Shown here: one piece after another, positions 44,218 through 51,855 of the stretch
How positions within the stretch are numbered: the first letter of the stretch is position 1
Layout of the letters: every line of letters begins with the position of its first letter
Assembly: GCF_022699665.1 (NCBI RefSeq)
Contig: NZ_JALDNB010000004.1
Span: forward strand, 124,001 to 188,000
Reading direction: 5' to 3'
DNA from: Chryseobacterium aahli
Lineage (GTDB): Bacteria > Bacteroidota > Bacteroidia > Flavobacteriales > Weeksellaceae
DNA: 64,000 bases
The notes under the pieces: model-generated
What the model was told of the DNA's origin: nothing
Database searches by the model: none
The model's input: only the letters and a program-made list of their open reading frames with translations
Translations under genes and position numbers: made by a program

Positions 44218-45024
44218 TTAAATTTTCCCTCCTGCAGCCTTATAATATTCTAATGCTTTGGGTAAATCTTTTTGAATATCTGCAATTCTGGTTCCCGGAC
44301 TTGGGTGAGTAGACAAAAATTCTGGTTGTCTTGCGCCTGAAGAACTAGCCTCCATTCTGTTCCAAAAAGGAATAGCCTCTCTTGGATCATATCCTGCGAT
44401 TGCCATCAGATTTAAACCCATTTCATCAGCTTCAGATTCCTGAGTTCTTCCATATTTCAGCAAAGCTACCTGAGAACCGATAGGGTAAGCCTTTTCAAAT
44501 ATGCCTGCTAGCTGTGCGTTACTTATTGTACTTCCTAAAATAGCTCCACCATATTGTGCTACCATCGCTTGCGAAATTCTTTCATTTCCATGGCCAGCCA
44601 AAGCATGTGATACCTCGTGTCCCATAACCACAGCAAGACCTGTCTGATCCTTTGTTATCGGTAGAATTCCGGTATAAACCGCAACTTTACCACCTGGCAT
44701 ACACCAAGCATTCACCTGATTATCCTGAAGAAGATTAAATTCCCACTGATAATTTGCTAAATCTGAACCTCTTCCAATGCTAGAATAATATTTTTCTGCT
44801 GCTGATTTAATTCTTTGTCCCACATTCTTTACCATCTGAGCTTGTGACCCAGTAATAACTTTAGACTCTTTTAAAGTCTGTTGATATTGCTGTACAGCAG
44901 TGGAAGTTATTTGAGGATTTAGTGTTCCAATCTGCAATGACTTCCTTCCTGTCATTGGGTTTGTTGTACAAGCTACAACGGCTACTGCTGTTGCTCCTAT
45001 TCCTAAAAGATGTTTAATTTTCAT
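44218..45024 (-). CDS. M48-family metallopeptidase, lipoprotein
   Basis: A 268-residue protein with a lipoprotein signal (VAVVACTT, Cys19) and a zinc peptidase domain: HEVSH at residues 136-140 in VVMGHEVSHALAGHGNERIS and a distal ESEADEMGLNLMAIAGYDP with the third ligand Glu. This is the YggG/LoiP and BepA-like branch of M48, involved in outer-membrane quality control. A longer frame to 45093 adds 23 residues before the signal peptide; the start at 45024 (MKIKHLLG) gives a proper signal. Probably anchored in the outer or inner membrane facing the periplasm. Confidence 0.93.
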   Translation of the reverse strand: MKIKHLLGIGATAVAVVACTTNPMTGRKSLQIGTLNPQITSTAVQQYQQTLKESKVITGSQAQMVKNVGQRIKSAAEKYYSSIGRGSDLANYQWEFNLLQDNQVNAWCMPGGKVAVYTGILPITKDQTGLAVVMGHEVSHALAGHGNERISQAMVAQYGGAILGSTISNAQLAGIFEKAYPIGSQVALLKYGRTQESEADEMGLNLMAIAGYDPREAIPFWNRMEASSSGARQPEFLSTHPSPGTRIADIQKDLPKALEYYKAAGGKI

Positions 45025-45131
45025 TGCTGTGCATATTATAAGTTCAACCTTACAATTTCTATTCCAAAAATAAAACCGAGGATAGATTTGCATAGATTTT
45101 GCTATTTAAATTTACTAATTAATATAGTATC

Positions 45132-45677
45132 ATGAAAAAATATCTCAAAATAATCTCAATTTTTCTTTTAGCATTTACTTTTCAAAGCTGTTCTGCTCAA
45201 AAGGTTGACCCTCAAATAATAAACAATTTAGTAGGTTCAGACGAGTTTACTTTTCATGCTGAAAAAGCAAATCCTATGAATTATGACGTTATCAATGTTG
45301 TCAATTCAATTCCGAATGCACTTCAGCTTCGTACATTTCAAATCTCTGGTAACAACTATGGAATAGAAATAAAAAAAGGAGTGATGGAAGTTACGCTTCC
45401 TTATTTCGGTAGAGCGTTTACATCAACATACGGTTCATCTGATAATAGTTACAGATTTACATCAAAAGATTATGCCGTAACCAAAAGTCAGACTAAAAAA
45501 GGAAATTGGGTTTACAAAATCAAACCGAATGATGTGAGAAATGTTTCTGATATCAACATTGAAATTTATAAAAACGGAAGAGCATTAACATCAATCAGAA
45601 GTAATGACAGACAGCCAATTTCTTATGATGGATATATTTCTGAAAATGAAGTCTCAAAAGAAAAGGAAAAACTCTAA
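45132..45677 (+). CDS. DUF4251 lipoprotein
   Basis: A 181-residue lipoprotein (lipobox FQSC, Cys20) with the DUF4251 domain: EFTFHAEKANPMNYDVINVVNS, a VMEVTLPYFGRAF core and a C-terminal RSNDRQPISYDGYI. The family is widespread in Bacteroidota with no known function. It is divergent from the M48 gene (108 bp between starts) and its last four bases overlap the end of the convergent MeaB gene. Confidence 0.88.
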   Translation: MKKYLKIISIFLLAFTFQSCSAQKVDPQIINNLVGSDEFTFHAEKANPMNYDVINVVNSIPNALQLRTFQISGNNYGIEIKKGVMEVTLPYFGRAFTSTYGSSDNSYRFTSKDYAVTKSQTKKGNWVYKIKPNDVRNVSDINIEIYKNGRALTSIRSNDRQPISYDGYISENEVSKEKEKL

Positions 45678-46657
45678 TCTTTCTTAAGAAATTTCTCAAC
45701 AAATAATTTTGCTTCGGTACTTGGATTTGAAACCAACGCTGAAGCATTTTTTTTATGCTGAATGTAGGCTTCTTCAAGTGATTCATTCCGCTTCATCATA
45801 TTTAAAATATATTCCTGAACCCAATATTCAAAACGTTTTTCAGATTGTTCTTTTCGTACCAAATCAAACCGTTCTGTTTTCTTTTTTAAATCTATAAACT
45901 CATTGATTTTCTGGAAAACATCTGGCAAACCTTCATTGTATAAAGCAGAACCCAGCAAGACAGGAACTTTCCAATCTTTTTCTTTGGATGGGAGAAAATC
46001 TAAAGCACGTTTTAGTTCAAGCCTTGTATTCTTAGCTTTTTGAAGATTGCTTTCTTCCACTTTATTAATGAAAATAACGTCAACCATTTCCATAATTCCA
46101 CGTTTGATGCCCTGAAGCTCATCTCCACCACCGATAATTTTTAAAAATAAAAAGACATCGGTAATATCTGCAACCAAAACCTCAGATTGACCTACTCCAA
46201 CAGTTTCAATTAAAATATAATCATAACCTGCAGCTTCGCAGATCATCATCGTTTCGAAAGTCGTATTGGCAACTCCACCCAAAAATCCGGAACTCGGGGA
46301 AGGTCGGATGAATGCATTTTCTTCTTTTGCGAGTTCTTCCATTCTGGTTTTATCACCCAAAATACTTCCTTTGTTGATGGCAGAACTTGGGTCAATTGCT
46401 AAAACAGCGACTTTTTTACCATTTGAAATCGCCAATCTTCCAAAATTTTCAATAAACGTAGATTTCCCAGCTCCTGGAACTCCCGTAATTCCCACACGGA
46501 TTGATTTTCCGGTAAGAGGCATAATTTTTTTCAATAAATCTTCCGCCTGATTACGATGTTCCTCCTTTTTACTTTCGACTAAGGTAATAGCTTTCGCAAT
46601 CAGGCGTTTATTACCTGATTTTATACCTTCTATTAAGTCTTCAGTAGAAAATTTCAT
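45674..46657 (-). CDS. meaB: Methylmalonyl-CoA mutase-associated GTPase MeaB (ArgK family)
   Basis: G-protein chaperone that protects and reloads the B12 cofactor of methylmalonyl-CoA mutase, whose gene lies at 55.8-57.9 kb on the same strand. The 327-residue protein has the P-loop GVPGAGKST (about residues 61-69), VLAIDPSSAINKGSILGDKTRM as the family's switch region, ETVGVGQSE and the base-recognition NKVEESN. It is convergent with the DUF4251 gene with a 4 bp overlap. Confidence 0.95.
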   Translation of the reverse strand: MKFSTEDLIEGIKSGNKRLIAKAITLVESKKEEHRNQAEDLLKKIMPLTGKSIRVGITGVPGAGKSTFIENFGRLAISNGKKVAVLAIDPSSAINKGSILGDKTRMEELAKEENAFIRPSPSSGFLGGVANTTFETMMICEAAGYDYILIETVGVGQSEVLVADITDVFLFLKIIGGGDELQGIKRGIMEMVDVIFINKVEESNLQKAKNTRLELKRALDFLPSKEKDWKVPVLLGSALYNEGLPDVFQKINEFIDLKKKTERFDLVRKEQSEKRFEYWVQEYILNMMKRNESLEEAYIQHKKNASALVSNPSTEAKLFVEKFLKKD

Positions 46658-46807
46658 TTAATTCATTAAGTTTTTAAAGTGGGATGTGCCTCTTACATTT
46701 AAGTAATTCAAAAATATAAAAATAACCCTCATAATTAGAGTAAATACCTTATTAATTTTAATGCTTCTAAATTAAATACCATTCGTCGAAGCCTTTCAAG
46801 AATTGCT

Positions 46808-46815
46808 TACTTTTG
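46808..46815 (+). promoter_or_regulatory. Candidate -7 element for the tandem cytochrome genes
   Basis: TACTTTTG is a perfect TAnnTTTG 21 bases before the ATG of the first small cytochrome c gene. No TTG is found at the standard -33 distance. Confidence 0.4.
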
Positions 46816-46836
46816 TTTTAATCAAAAATAAACTTC

Positions 46837-47130
46837 ATGAAAAACATATTTTTTGCTGCAGCTTTTGCTTCTGTTTTATTGGCATCTTGTACACCAAAAT
46901 CTACACCGGTTGCTGAAGCTCCAAAGTCTGCAACAAGTACTGCTGAACAAATCGCTCAGGGAAAAACAATCTTTGAAAATTCATGCAAAAGATGTCATGG
47001 CTTACCAGACCCTACAGCATACACCTCTGTGCAATGGGTTGGTATTATGAATTCTATGGCGCCAAAAGCAAAGCTGACAGACGAACAGCATCAGTGGGTT
47101 TATGATTATGTAGTTTCAGTGAAAAAGTAA
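46837..47130 (+). CDS. Small c-type cytochrome, probable lipoprotein (tandem copy 1)
   Basis: A 97-residue protein with a lipoprotein signal (LLASC, Cys18) and a single haem c site CKRCH at residues 50-54. LPDP and WVGIMNSMAPKAKLTDEQHQWVYDYV follow, where a Met could be the distal haem ligand. It probably shuttles electrons in the periplasm anchored by its lipid. A second homologous gene starts 34 bp after it; the two share the block MAPKAKLTDEQHQ. A perfect -7 element precedes the ATG. Confidence 0.85.
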   Translation: MKNIFFAAAFASVLLASCTPKSTPVAEAPKSATSTAEQIAQGKTIFENSCKRCHGLPDPTAYTSVQWVGIMNSMAPKAKLTDEQHQWVYDYVVSVKK

Positions 47131-47164
47131 GGTTAAGATAAAATTTCACCAAAAACAAATTATT

Positions 47165-47452
47165 ATGAAAAAAGTAGTTTTAAGTATCATTCTAGGTTCA
47201 GCCTTTTTAGCTTCATGCGGACCAAAAAGCGTTGCTGTAACCGGACCTAAATACACCTCATCTGAACAGTTAGCACAAGGACAGACCGTTTTCGAAAACT
47301 CTTGCAATAAATGTCATAAGTTACCGGATCCTGCGAAACATGATAATCAGGGATGGATAAAAACGCTAAGCAGAATGGCGCCAAAAGCCAAACTAACCGA
47401 TGAGCAACACCAAATGGTTTATGACTATCTGATTTCAGTAAATAAAAAGTAG
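47165..47452 (+). CDS. Small c-type cytochrome, probable lipoprotein (tandem copy 2)
   Basis: A 95-residue paralogue of the preceding gene: lipobox LASC (Cys18), haem site CNKCH at residues 47-51, LPDP and the shared RMAPKAKLTDEQHQMVYDYL. The layout and shared C-terminus show a tandem duplication followed by divergence in the linker. No partner oxidase is adjacent. A hairpin overlaps its last base and follows the stop. Confidence 0.85.
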   Translation: MKKVVLSIILGSAFLASCGPKSVAVTGPKYTSSEQLAQGQTVFENSCNKCHKLPDPAKHDNQGWIKTLSRMAPKAKLTDEQHQMVYDYLISVNKK

Positions 47453-47475
47453 ACTTTCTTCGGAAAGTCTTTTTT
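47451..47475 (+). terminator. Terminator after the tandem cytochromes
   Basis: AGACTTTC-TTCG-GAAAGTCT forms an 8 bp stem with a TTCG loop, then TTTTTTG. The first base belongs to the stop codon region. Confidence 0.85.
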
Positions 47476-47478
47476 GTT

Positions 47479-48477
47479 TTAATTTTTTATAAGTTCCAAT
47501 CCCAAACCTAGCTTTCCTGAAAGAATAATTTTCCCATTTTCCAGAAAATTTCCGGTTGCATAGTCATTGGAAATGAGAGTCGCACCGTCTAAATCTGCAA
47601 AATCTACAAGCCCCGCAAGAAGACATCCTGCAGAAATTCCAACTGTAGATTCTGTCATGCAGCCAATCATGATTTTGTAATTAAGTTCTTTTGCTTTTTT
47701 AATCATTTCTAAAGCAGGAGTCAATCCACCGCACTTCATCAGTTTAATATTGATGCTTTTGTAATATGGAATGAGTTCACTCAGCGAATCTATGTTCTGG
47801 CAATCTTCGTCTGCCATCCAGTTTGCAAAGTTTTCTTTATTTAAGATTTGATAATGATCAATTGGACGAGGCTGTTCCAAATATGAAAATTTTCGAACCT
47901 CTACATTTTCCTGAAGCCAAATACAGTCTTCATCAGAAAAACTTGCATTGGAATCTAAGGCGATATTTCTGTCTATTGCTAAAAGCTTTTCGACATGGTT
48001 TTTATCTAAACCTTTACATTTTACTTTAAACTTATTCCAGTTACTTTTTTCAATTTTTTGAATCTGCTGGTCTATTTCTGCGACGGAAATGGTAATTGAA
48101 CTTTCCATTAAATTTTCAGAAGGAAGTTGATTGAGCTCAATAAAACTTTTTTTCTCCAACTTTCCGAAAAGATCCCAATATGCACAATCTAAAGCAGAGA
48201 GTAAAAAGGAATGCAGATTTAAACTTAATAAAAATTTAAAAAATTCTTTGGGATGAATGATTTTCTGAACTTCAATATGATGTTGGATTTCTTTTAATTT
48301 TACAACAAAACTTTGAAGATTAATCTGATAATAATCAATCGCCACACACTCGCCGTAACCTTTGCTATTTTGATGAGATAATTCAATCAGCAATGCATCG
48401 CGATGATTGTAGTTACCGTAAGCGATGGAGAATGTTTCTTTTAAATGAAGTTTTTTGAGTTTAAATCGTAATTCCAT
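47479..48477 (-). CDS. Enolase-superfamily enzyme, dipeptide epimerase-like
   Basis: A 332-residue muconate-lactonising-type enzyme. The N-terminal capping domain (KLHLKETFSIAYGNYNHRDALLIEL) and the barrel carry the usual catalytic and metal residues: KFKVKCKG (KxK), ALDSNASF (Asp), EQPRPID (Glu), MADEDC (Asp) and NIKLMKCGG (Lys). This arrangement fits L-Ala-D/L-Glu epimerases of murein peptide recycling, but o-succinylbenzoate synthase-like members look similar. No menaquinone or peptide-recycling gene is adjacent to decide. Confidence 0.85.
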   Translation of the reverse strand: MELRFKLKKLHLKETFSIAYGNYNHRDALLIELSHQNSKGYGECVAIDYYQINLQSFVVKLKEIQHHIEVQKIIHPKEFFKFLLSLNLHSFLLSALDCAYWDLFGKLEKKSFIELNQLPSENLMESSITISVAEIDQQIQKIEKSNWNKFKVKCKGLDKNHVEKLLAIDRNIALDSNASFSDEDCIWLQENVEVRKFSYLEQPRPIDHYQILNKENFANWMADEDCQNIDSLSELIPYYKSINIKLMKCGGLTPALEMIKKAKELNYKIMIGCMTESTVGISAGCLLAGLVDFADLDGATLISNDYATGNFLENGKIILSGKLGLGLELIKN

Positions 48478-48490
48478 AATTAAATTTACA

Positions 48491-48517
48491 AAAAAAGGAG
48501 ACTTATTTCGTCTCCTT
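48491..48517 (-). terminator. Terminator after the TPR gene
   Basis: AAGGAGA and TCTCCTT form a 7 bp stem across the TPR gene stop; the minus strand ends in a T-run of about eight bases. Confidence 0.65.
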
Positions 48518-49012
48518 CTTGTTTTTAGATTTCTTGGGCATTTTAGATTTTATAAATTTCTTTCGGCTCTTCATGAAATCAAGACTTTGCGCTGTGAAAC
48601 AATATTTTTCTGCTTCAGTCAAAAACTTTAATGCATTCGGAAAACTTCCTCTCATCTCAGAAAGTAGAGCTCTGTAAAACCATAAAATCGATTTATCAAT
48701 TCCTTTTATTTTTAAAGAATAGTTAATCAGTTTTTCAGCTTCCTGTAAATCTTCATTATCCAACAGACATTTGATGTAAAATTTTGGTGTATTCAGATTC
48801 GTGACATCACATAGCATCGCTTCCTCGAAATAGAGTTTTGCTTTTTCATAATCGTTGAGCATTTCGCTGTAGATTCTTCCCATCAGACAAAGGGAATCGG
48901 CATCTTCAGGGTCGTAAGAAAGCGCATAATTCAATGCTTCCAAACAATCTGGCAAGCTGTAAGGATAATTATCCAACGCTTCGAAATAGTATTTACTTTT
49001 AGTTAAGGTCAT
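48503..49012 (-). CDS. TPR-repeat protein
   Basis: A 169-residue soluble protein with tetratricopeptide-like helical pairs: ALNYALSYDPEDADSLCLMGRIYSEML, KAKLYFEEAMLCDVTN and further degenerate units, ending in a Lys-rich tail (KSKMPKKSKNKKETK). It lacks a signal peptide. Its start overlaps the prfH stop by 14 bp, so it is probably the third gene of an rtcB-prfH operon and may serve as an adaptor or be linked only by position. Confidence 0.78.
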   Translation of the reverse strand: MTLTKSKYYFEALDNYPYSLPDCLEALNYALSYDPEDADSLCLMGRIYSEMLNDYEKAKLYFEEAMLCDVTNLNTPKFYIKCLLDNEDLQEAEKLINYSLKIKGIDKSILWFYRALLSEMRGSFPNALKFLTEAEKYCFTAQSLDFMKSRKKFIKSKMPKKSKNKKETK

Positions 49013-49697
49013 TTCTGTAATTTTTTAATTCGTTTTTCAGTTGATTTCTTTCTTTTTTGAAAGATTTTTCCTGATGATTCTTTTTAAAATCAGTTCCCGA
49101 GAATGTTCGGATCGGATTTCCTCTTTGAACATTCAAGTGATTGTTCCACGTCTCCTGCATTTGTTTTTCCAATTGTTGAATATGAAATTCCATCACTTTT
49201 TCTTTTAATCTGATGATGGAAATCTTTTTATTTTCCAACTGCGAACGGGAATCCTGCACGAAAACACTTTGTCCCGTTTTCAGATAAGTTGCACGAACTG
49301 CGGTTTCTACTTTATTCACATTTTGCCCGCCACTTCCCTGACTTCTCGCCGTTTGAAACTGAATTTCTTTCTCATTAAATTCAATTTTCTCTAAACCTTC
49401 CAATTCGAAAATCCCGATAAACCAGTTACTTCTTTTGTGCAGTTTTCTGAAAGCACTTTTTCCAATCCAAAGAATGCTTCCAAGCCAGGTTTTTAGAAAT
49501 TCATTGACTTCTTTTCCTTTTAAAAGTAAAGTCGCAGATTTCAAAGTCAGGTTTTCATCGCCATTTTCACGGTGAATGATTTCGTAATCGATTTTATTTT
49601 GTTTTGCTTTCTCAAGGAAAACCTTCAGCACTTTGGCAACTACCCATTGACATTCTAAAGGTCCTCTTCCTGAGGTGATTTGTATTATTTTGTCCAT
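48999..49697 (-). CDS. prfH: Peptide chain release factor H (ribosome rescue factor PrfH)
   Basis: A 232-residue release-factor homologue with the catalytic GGQ (residues 123-125) in [16 protein letters not shown], which triggers peptidyl-tRNA hydrolysis. It lacks the long codon-recognition domain of RF1/RF2 (the true RF1 at 61.0 kb has 361 residues). PrfH acts on ribosomes stalled by cleavage in the 16S rRNA decoding centre and is paired with RtcB, which then reseals the RNA; the rtcB gene lies directly upstream. An ATG at 49721 would add eight residues; MDKIIQITSGRGPLE is the family start. A palindromic repeat (49717-49784) fills the gap to rtcB. Confidence 0.92.
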   Translation of the reverse strand: MDKIIQITSGRGPLECQWVVAKVLKVFLEKAKQNKIDYEIIHRENGDENLTLKSATLLLKGKEVNEFLKTWLGSILWIGKSAFRKLHKRSNWFIGIFELEGLEKIEFNEKEIQFQTARSQGSGGQNVNKVETAVRATYLKTGQSVFVQDSRSQLENKKISIIRLKEKVMEFHIQQLEKQMQETWNNHLNVQRGNPIRTFSGTDFKKNHQEKSFKKERNQLKNELKNYRNDLN

Positions 49698-49716
49698 TTG
49701 TTTTTTAATTTTTTTT

Positions 49717-49784
49717 GTCATTCCGACGAAGGAGGAATCTCTTTTGAAATGTTGAGATTCTTCACTACGTTCAGAATGACAGAG
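49717..49784. repeat. Palindromic intergenic repeat, copy 1 (REP-like)
   Basis: GTCATTC...GAATGAC outer arms and GAATCTC/GAGATTC inner arms give one long imperfect hairpin. A second copy lies at 51278-51357 on the other side of rtcB. From memory this unit (beginning GTCATTCCGACGAAGGAG) is scattered between genes in many Bacteroidota genomes. Confidence 0.8.
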
Positions 49785-49789
49785 TGTAT

Positions 49790-51181
49790 TTACTTATCCA
49801 TCCTTACAATTCGAGGTTGAAACGTTCCGAGAATATCTACCAATTCACTTTGTGCGTTCATCACGTCGTTGATGTCTTTGTACGCCATTGGTGCTTCTTC
49901 CGCATTTCCGCCCATCAAGGTGACATTTTTGAGTTTTAATTCTTTCTTGATGTCATTCTGAGTAAAACGGTTTCTGCATTCGCCTCTCGAAAAAGCCCGT
50001 CCAGCTCCGTGTGAAGCCGAGTTCAGCGAATCGGGGTTTCCTTTTCCGCGGACGATGAAACCTTTTGCCGTCATTGATCCCGGAATCATTCCCAACTCGT
50101 TTTCGTTGGCCGGAGTTGCACCTTTTCTGTGGACGATCACTTCTTTTCCGTGGTGGATTTCTTTCCACGCAAAGTTGTGGTGGTTTTCGATTCTTGCTTT
50201 TAATCTGCCACCGACTGCTTTCACCAATCTTCTGTGAATATCGTCGTGACAAGCAGAAGCGTAATCTCCCGCAAGATTCATCGCCGTCCAATATTCTAAT
50301 CCGAGATGCGTGTTCAAATCCAGCCACGCAAAGTTTTGTGCTTCTTTTGGCAATGGACATTGTTCGGTTGCCACTCTCGAATAATACTGAGCAATCTCAG
50401 CTCCCAATCCACGCGAACCACTGTGAGAAAGAATTCCGAGGTATTTTCCTTTTGGAAGATTGATTTGTTTATCTTCCTCCGTAATCTCCACTTCCCCGAA
50501 TTCCACAAAGTGATTTCCGCCGCCGGAACTTCCCATTTGTTTGATGGCTTTTCCTTTTAATCTTCTCAAAATCGGAATTGAATCGAACGTATCTCTGTCG
50601 AAAATTTCGTGCTCGACGTGAGATTTGTGTGTTTCGTACATTCCAAATTTGGTATGTTCAGCAAGAGCTTTTTCATATTTGTCTCTTGCACCGTCTAGAT
50701 ATGAAACTGGTGTATCCAAAATACTGAGGCTCATTCTGCAACCAATATCCATCCCGACTCCGTAAGGAATCACCGCATTTTCTACGGCGAGAACTCCACC
50801 GATTGGAAGTCCGTAACCGCTGTGTGCATCTGGCATTAAAGCTCCCTGCATTGCAATTGGAAGTTTCAGTGCGGTGTACAATTGGTTTTTTGCTTCATCT
50901 GAAATGTTATTCCCGAAAATCTGAAATGATGCCCGATGAGTGTTGAGCATTCTTTTTTCTGTTTTCTTTGATGAAAGCAAAGCTTCTGCGATTTGTCCGA
51001 AGGTTAAATCTTTCTCGAAGTTCTCAGGATTCTGCTGGATTTCCTTTAAAAGAGATTTCACATAATGAATATTTTTGGTTGCAAAATTCCTCTTCATCAC
51101 TTCCAAAGCGATGTTGATGCTCTGGTTGTTTGGATAGCCTAATTTTAATATATCTTTTCCTTTTAGTTTTAAATTTCCCAT
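49790..51181 (-). CDS. rtcB: RNA-splicing ligase RtcB (RNA repair, PrfH-associated type)
   Basis: GTP- and Mn2+-dependent ligase that joins 2',3'-cyclic phosphate or 3'-phosphate RNA ends to 5'-OH. The 463-residue protein shows GVGMDIGCRM (metal ligand Cys), SSGGGNHFVEFGEV, LSHSGSRGLG, HRKGATPA and SHGAGRAFSR with the guanylylated His at residue 391. Location beside prfH assigns it to the rtcB2-prfH rescue-and-repair pair, in which PrfH frees the nascent peptide and RtcB mends cleaved 16S rRNA. It is flanked by two copies of the same palindromic repeat. Confidence 0.95.
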   Translation of the reverse strand: MGNLKLKGKDILKLGYPNNQSINIALEVMKRNFATKNIHYVKSLLKEIQQNPENFEKDLTFGQIAEALLSSKKTEKRMLNTHRASFQIFGNNISDEAKNQLYTALKLPIAMQGALMPDAHSGYGLPIGGVLAVENAVIPYGVGMDIGCRMSLSILDTPVSYLDGARDKYEKALAEHTKFGMYETHKSHVEHEIFDRDTFDSIPILRRLKGKAIKQMGSSGGGNHFVEFGEVEITEEDKQINLPKGKYLGILSHSGSRGLGAEIAQYYSRVATEQCPLPKEAQNFAWLDLNTHLGLEYWTAMNLAGDYASACHDDIHRRLVKAVGGRLKARIENHHNFAWKEIHHGKEVIVHRKGATPANENELGMIPGSMTAKGFIVRGKGNPDSLNSASHGAGRAFSRGECRNRFTQNDIKKELKLKNVTLMGGNAEEAPMAYKDINDVMNAQSELVDILGTFQPRIVRMDK

Positions 51182-51277
51182 TGTTTTTTTAATAAAATGT
51201 TAGATATAAGACACGAGATGTTAGACTTTTTCGCATCAAATATTTTTACCAACTAAACTCTTAGTTGTTTGTTTTTT

Positions 51278-51357
51278 GTCATTCTGACGAAGGAAGAATC
51301 TCTTTTTCATATGTTGAGATTCTTCAATTCGCTTCGCTACTTTCAGAATGACAGAGC
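51278..51357. repeat. Palindromic intergenic repeat, copy 2 (REP-like)
   Basis: A variant of the 49717-49784 unit: GTCATTCTGACGAAGGAAG, an inner GAATCTC/GAGATTC pair and a closing CAGAATGACAGAG, with a slightly longer centre (TTCGCTTCGCTACTTTC). It lies about 100 bases upstream of rtcB. Confidence 0.8.
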
Positions 51358-51362
51358 GTCAT

Positions 51363-51475
51363 CCTTAGCCCCGATGGAAACGGCATCCTTTTTTGCATTG
51401 GCTTGATAAAAGCGTTGGCAAAAAAAGATACAGTGGACAGCGGGAAATTGCTCCTTAAAAAAATAATAAGTAACA
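51363..51475. repeat. Possible second intergenic element with inverted repeat
   Basis: TTTTTTGC (51389-51396) and GCAAAAAA (51418-51425) form an inverted repeat, bordered by AGCCCCGATGGAAACGGC on the left and CAGTGGACAGCGGG on the right. I recall similar blocks between genes in Chryseobacterium and Flavobacterium genomes, but only one copy is visible here. Confidence 0.3.
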
Positions 51476-51548
51476 ATTCGACGTAGTCAATAAGCTCCTA
51501 AAAAATGATTTCGGGGAAACGTTTTGAGTTTGAAATATTGCGCAATAA

Positions 51549-51578
51549 AAAACCCGAAATCTTACGACTTCGGGTTTT
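51549..51578 (-). terminator. Terminator of a small minus-strand transcript
   Basis: AAAACCCGAA and TTCGGGTTTT form a 10 bp stem; on the minus strand it is followed by TTATTGCG after a T-run. It closes the unit that begins at the promoter at 51721-51748. Confidence 0.8.
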
Positions 51579-51600
51579 GATATTTCATTATACTGTTGTT

Positions 51601-51678
51601 CTAAGAATGTACCAAACCACGAAGCCTCGCCTTTGCAAAAGGCAATCCTACTGATGTATGTTGATTGTATTTGAACAT
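51601..51678 (-). ncRNA. Small transcribed unit with a possible 25-residue ORF
   Basis: Between a consensus promoter (51721-51748) and a strong terminator (51549-51578) lies about 165 bases of minus-strand transcript. It contains an ATG-to-TAG frame of 25 codons (MFKYNQHTSVGLPFAKARLR...GLVHS) and a small hairpin (GCCTTTTGCAAAGGC, 51630-51644 region). The product may be a short peptide, a leader peptide with no gene behind it, or a small RNA; the frame alone does not prove translation. Coordinates given are those of the short ORF; the RNA itself would run roughly 51713 to 51549. No family recognised with confidence. Confidence 0.45.
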
Positions 51679-51720
51679 TACTTCGTTGTTTTTTTATTGG
51701 TTGAACTTGATTTTCAGATG

Positions 51721-51748
51721 CAAAGATATAAATTTTTCTGAAACTCAA
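51721..51748 (-). promoter_or_regulatory. Consensus Bacteroidota promoter of the small transcript
   Basis: On the minus strand TATCTTTG (51728-51721) is a perfect TAnnTTTG and TTG (51748-51746) lies 17 bases upstream, within the published 17-23 spacing. It is divergent from the DUF4836 gene promoter. Confidence 0.65.
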
Positions 51749-51808
51749 AATTATTTTTTCTTTTTTTAAGTTTTTGACTTAAATAAATCTCATTTAAATG
51801 AAATTTCA

Positions 51809-51837
51809 TTGTCGTGAATTCCAAATTAGTATATTTG
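51809..51837 (+). promoter_or_regulatory. Consensus Bacteroidota promoter of the DUF4836-ABC operon
   Basis: TTG (51809-51811), an 18-base spacer and TATATTTG (51830-51837), a perfect -7 element, lie just upstream of the ATG at 51856. The match supports 51856, not the earlier in-frame start at 51814, as the translation start. Confidence 0.7.
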
Positions 51838-51855
51838 CTTTTTAAACAAAAAATT

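Noticed and set aside
49953-50560. Several long frames overlapping rtcB on both strands
   Set aside because: They lie wholly inside the well-conserved rtcB gene and show Arg/Cys-rich composition typical of shadow frames.
51455-51748. 97-residue minus-strand frame
   Set aside because: It runs through the promoter (51721-51748) and the terminator (51549-51578) of the small transcript, so it cannot be one gene.
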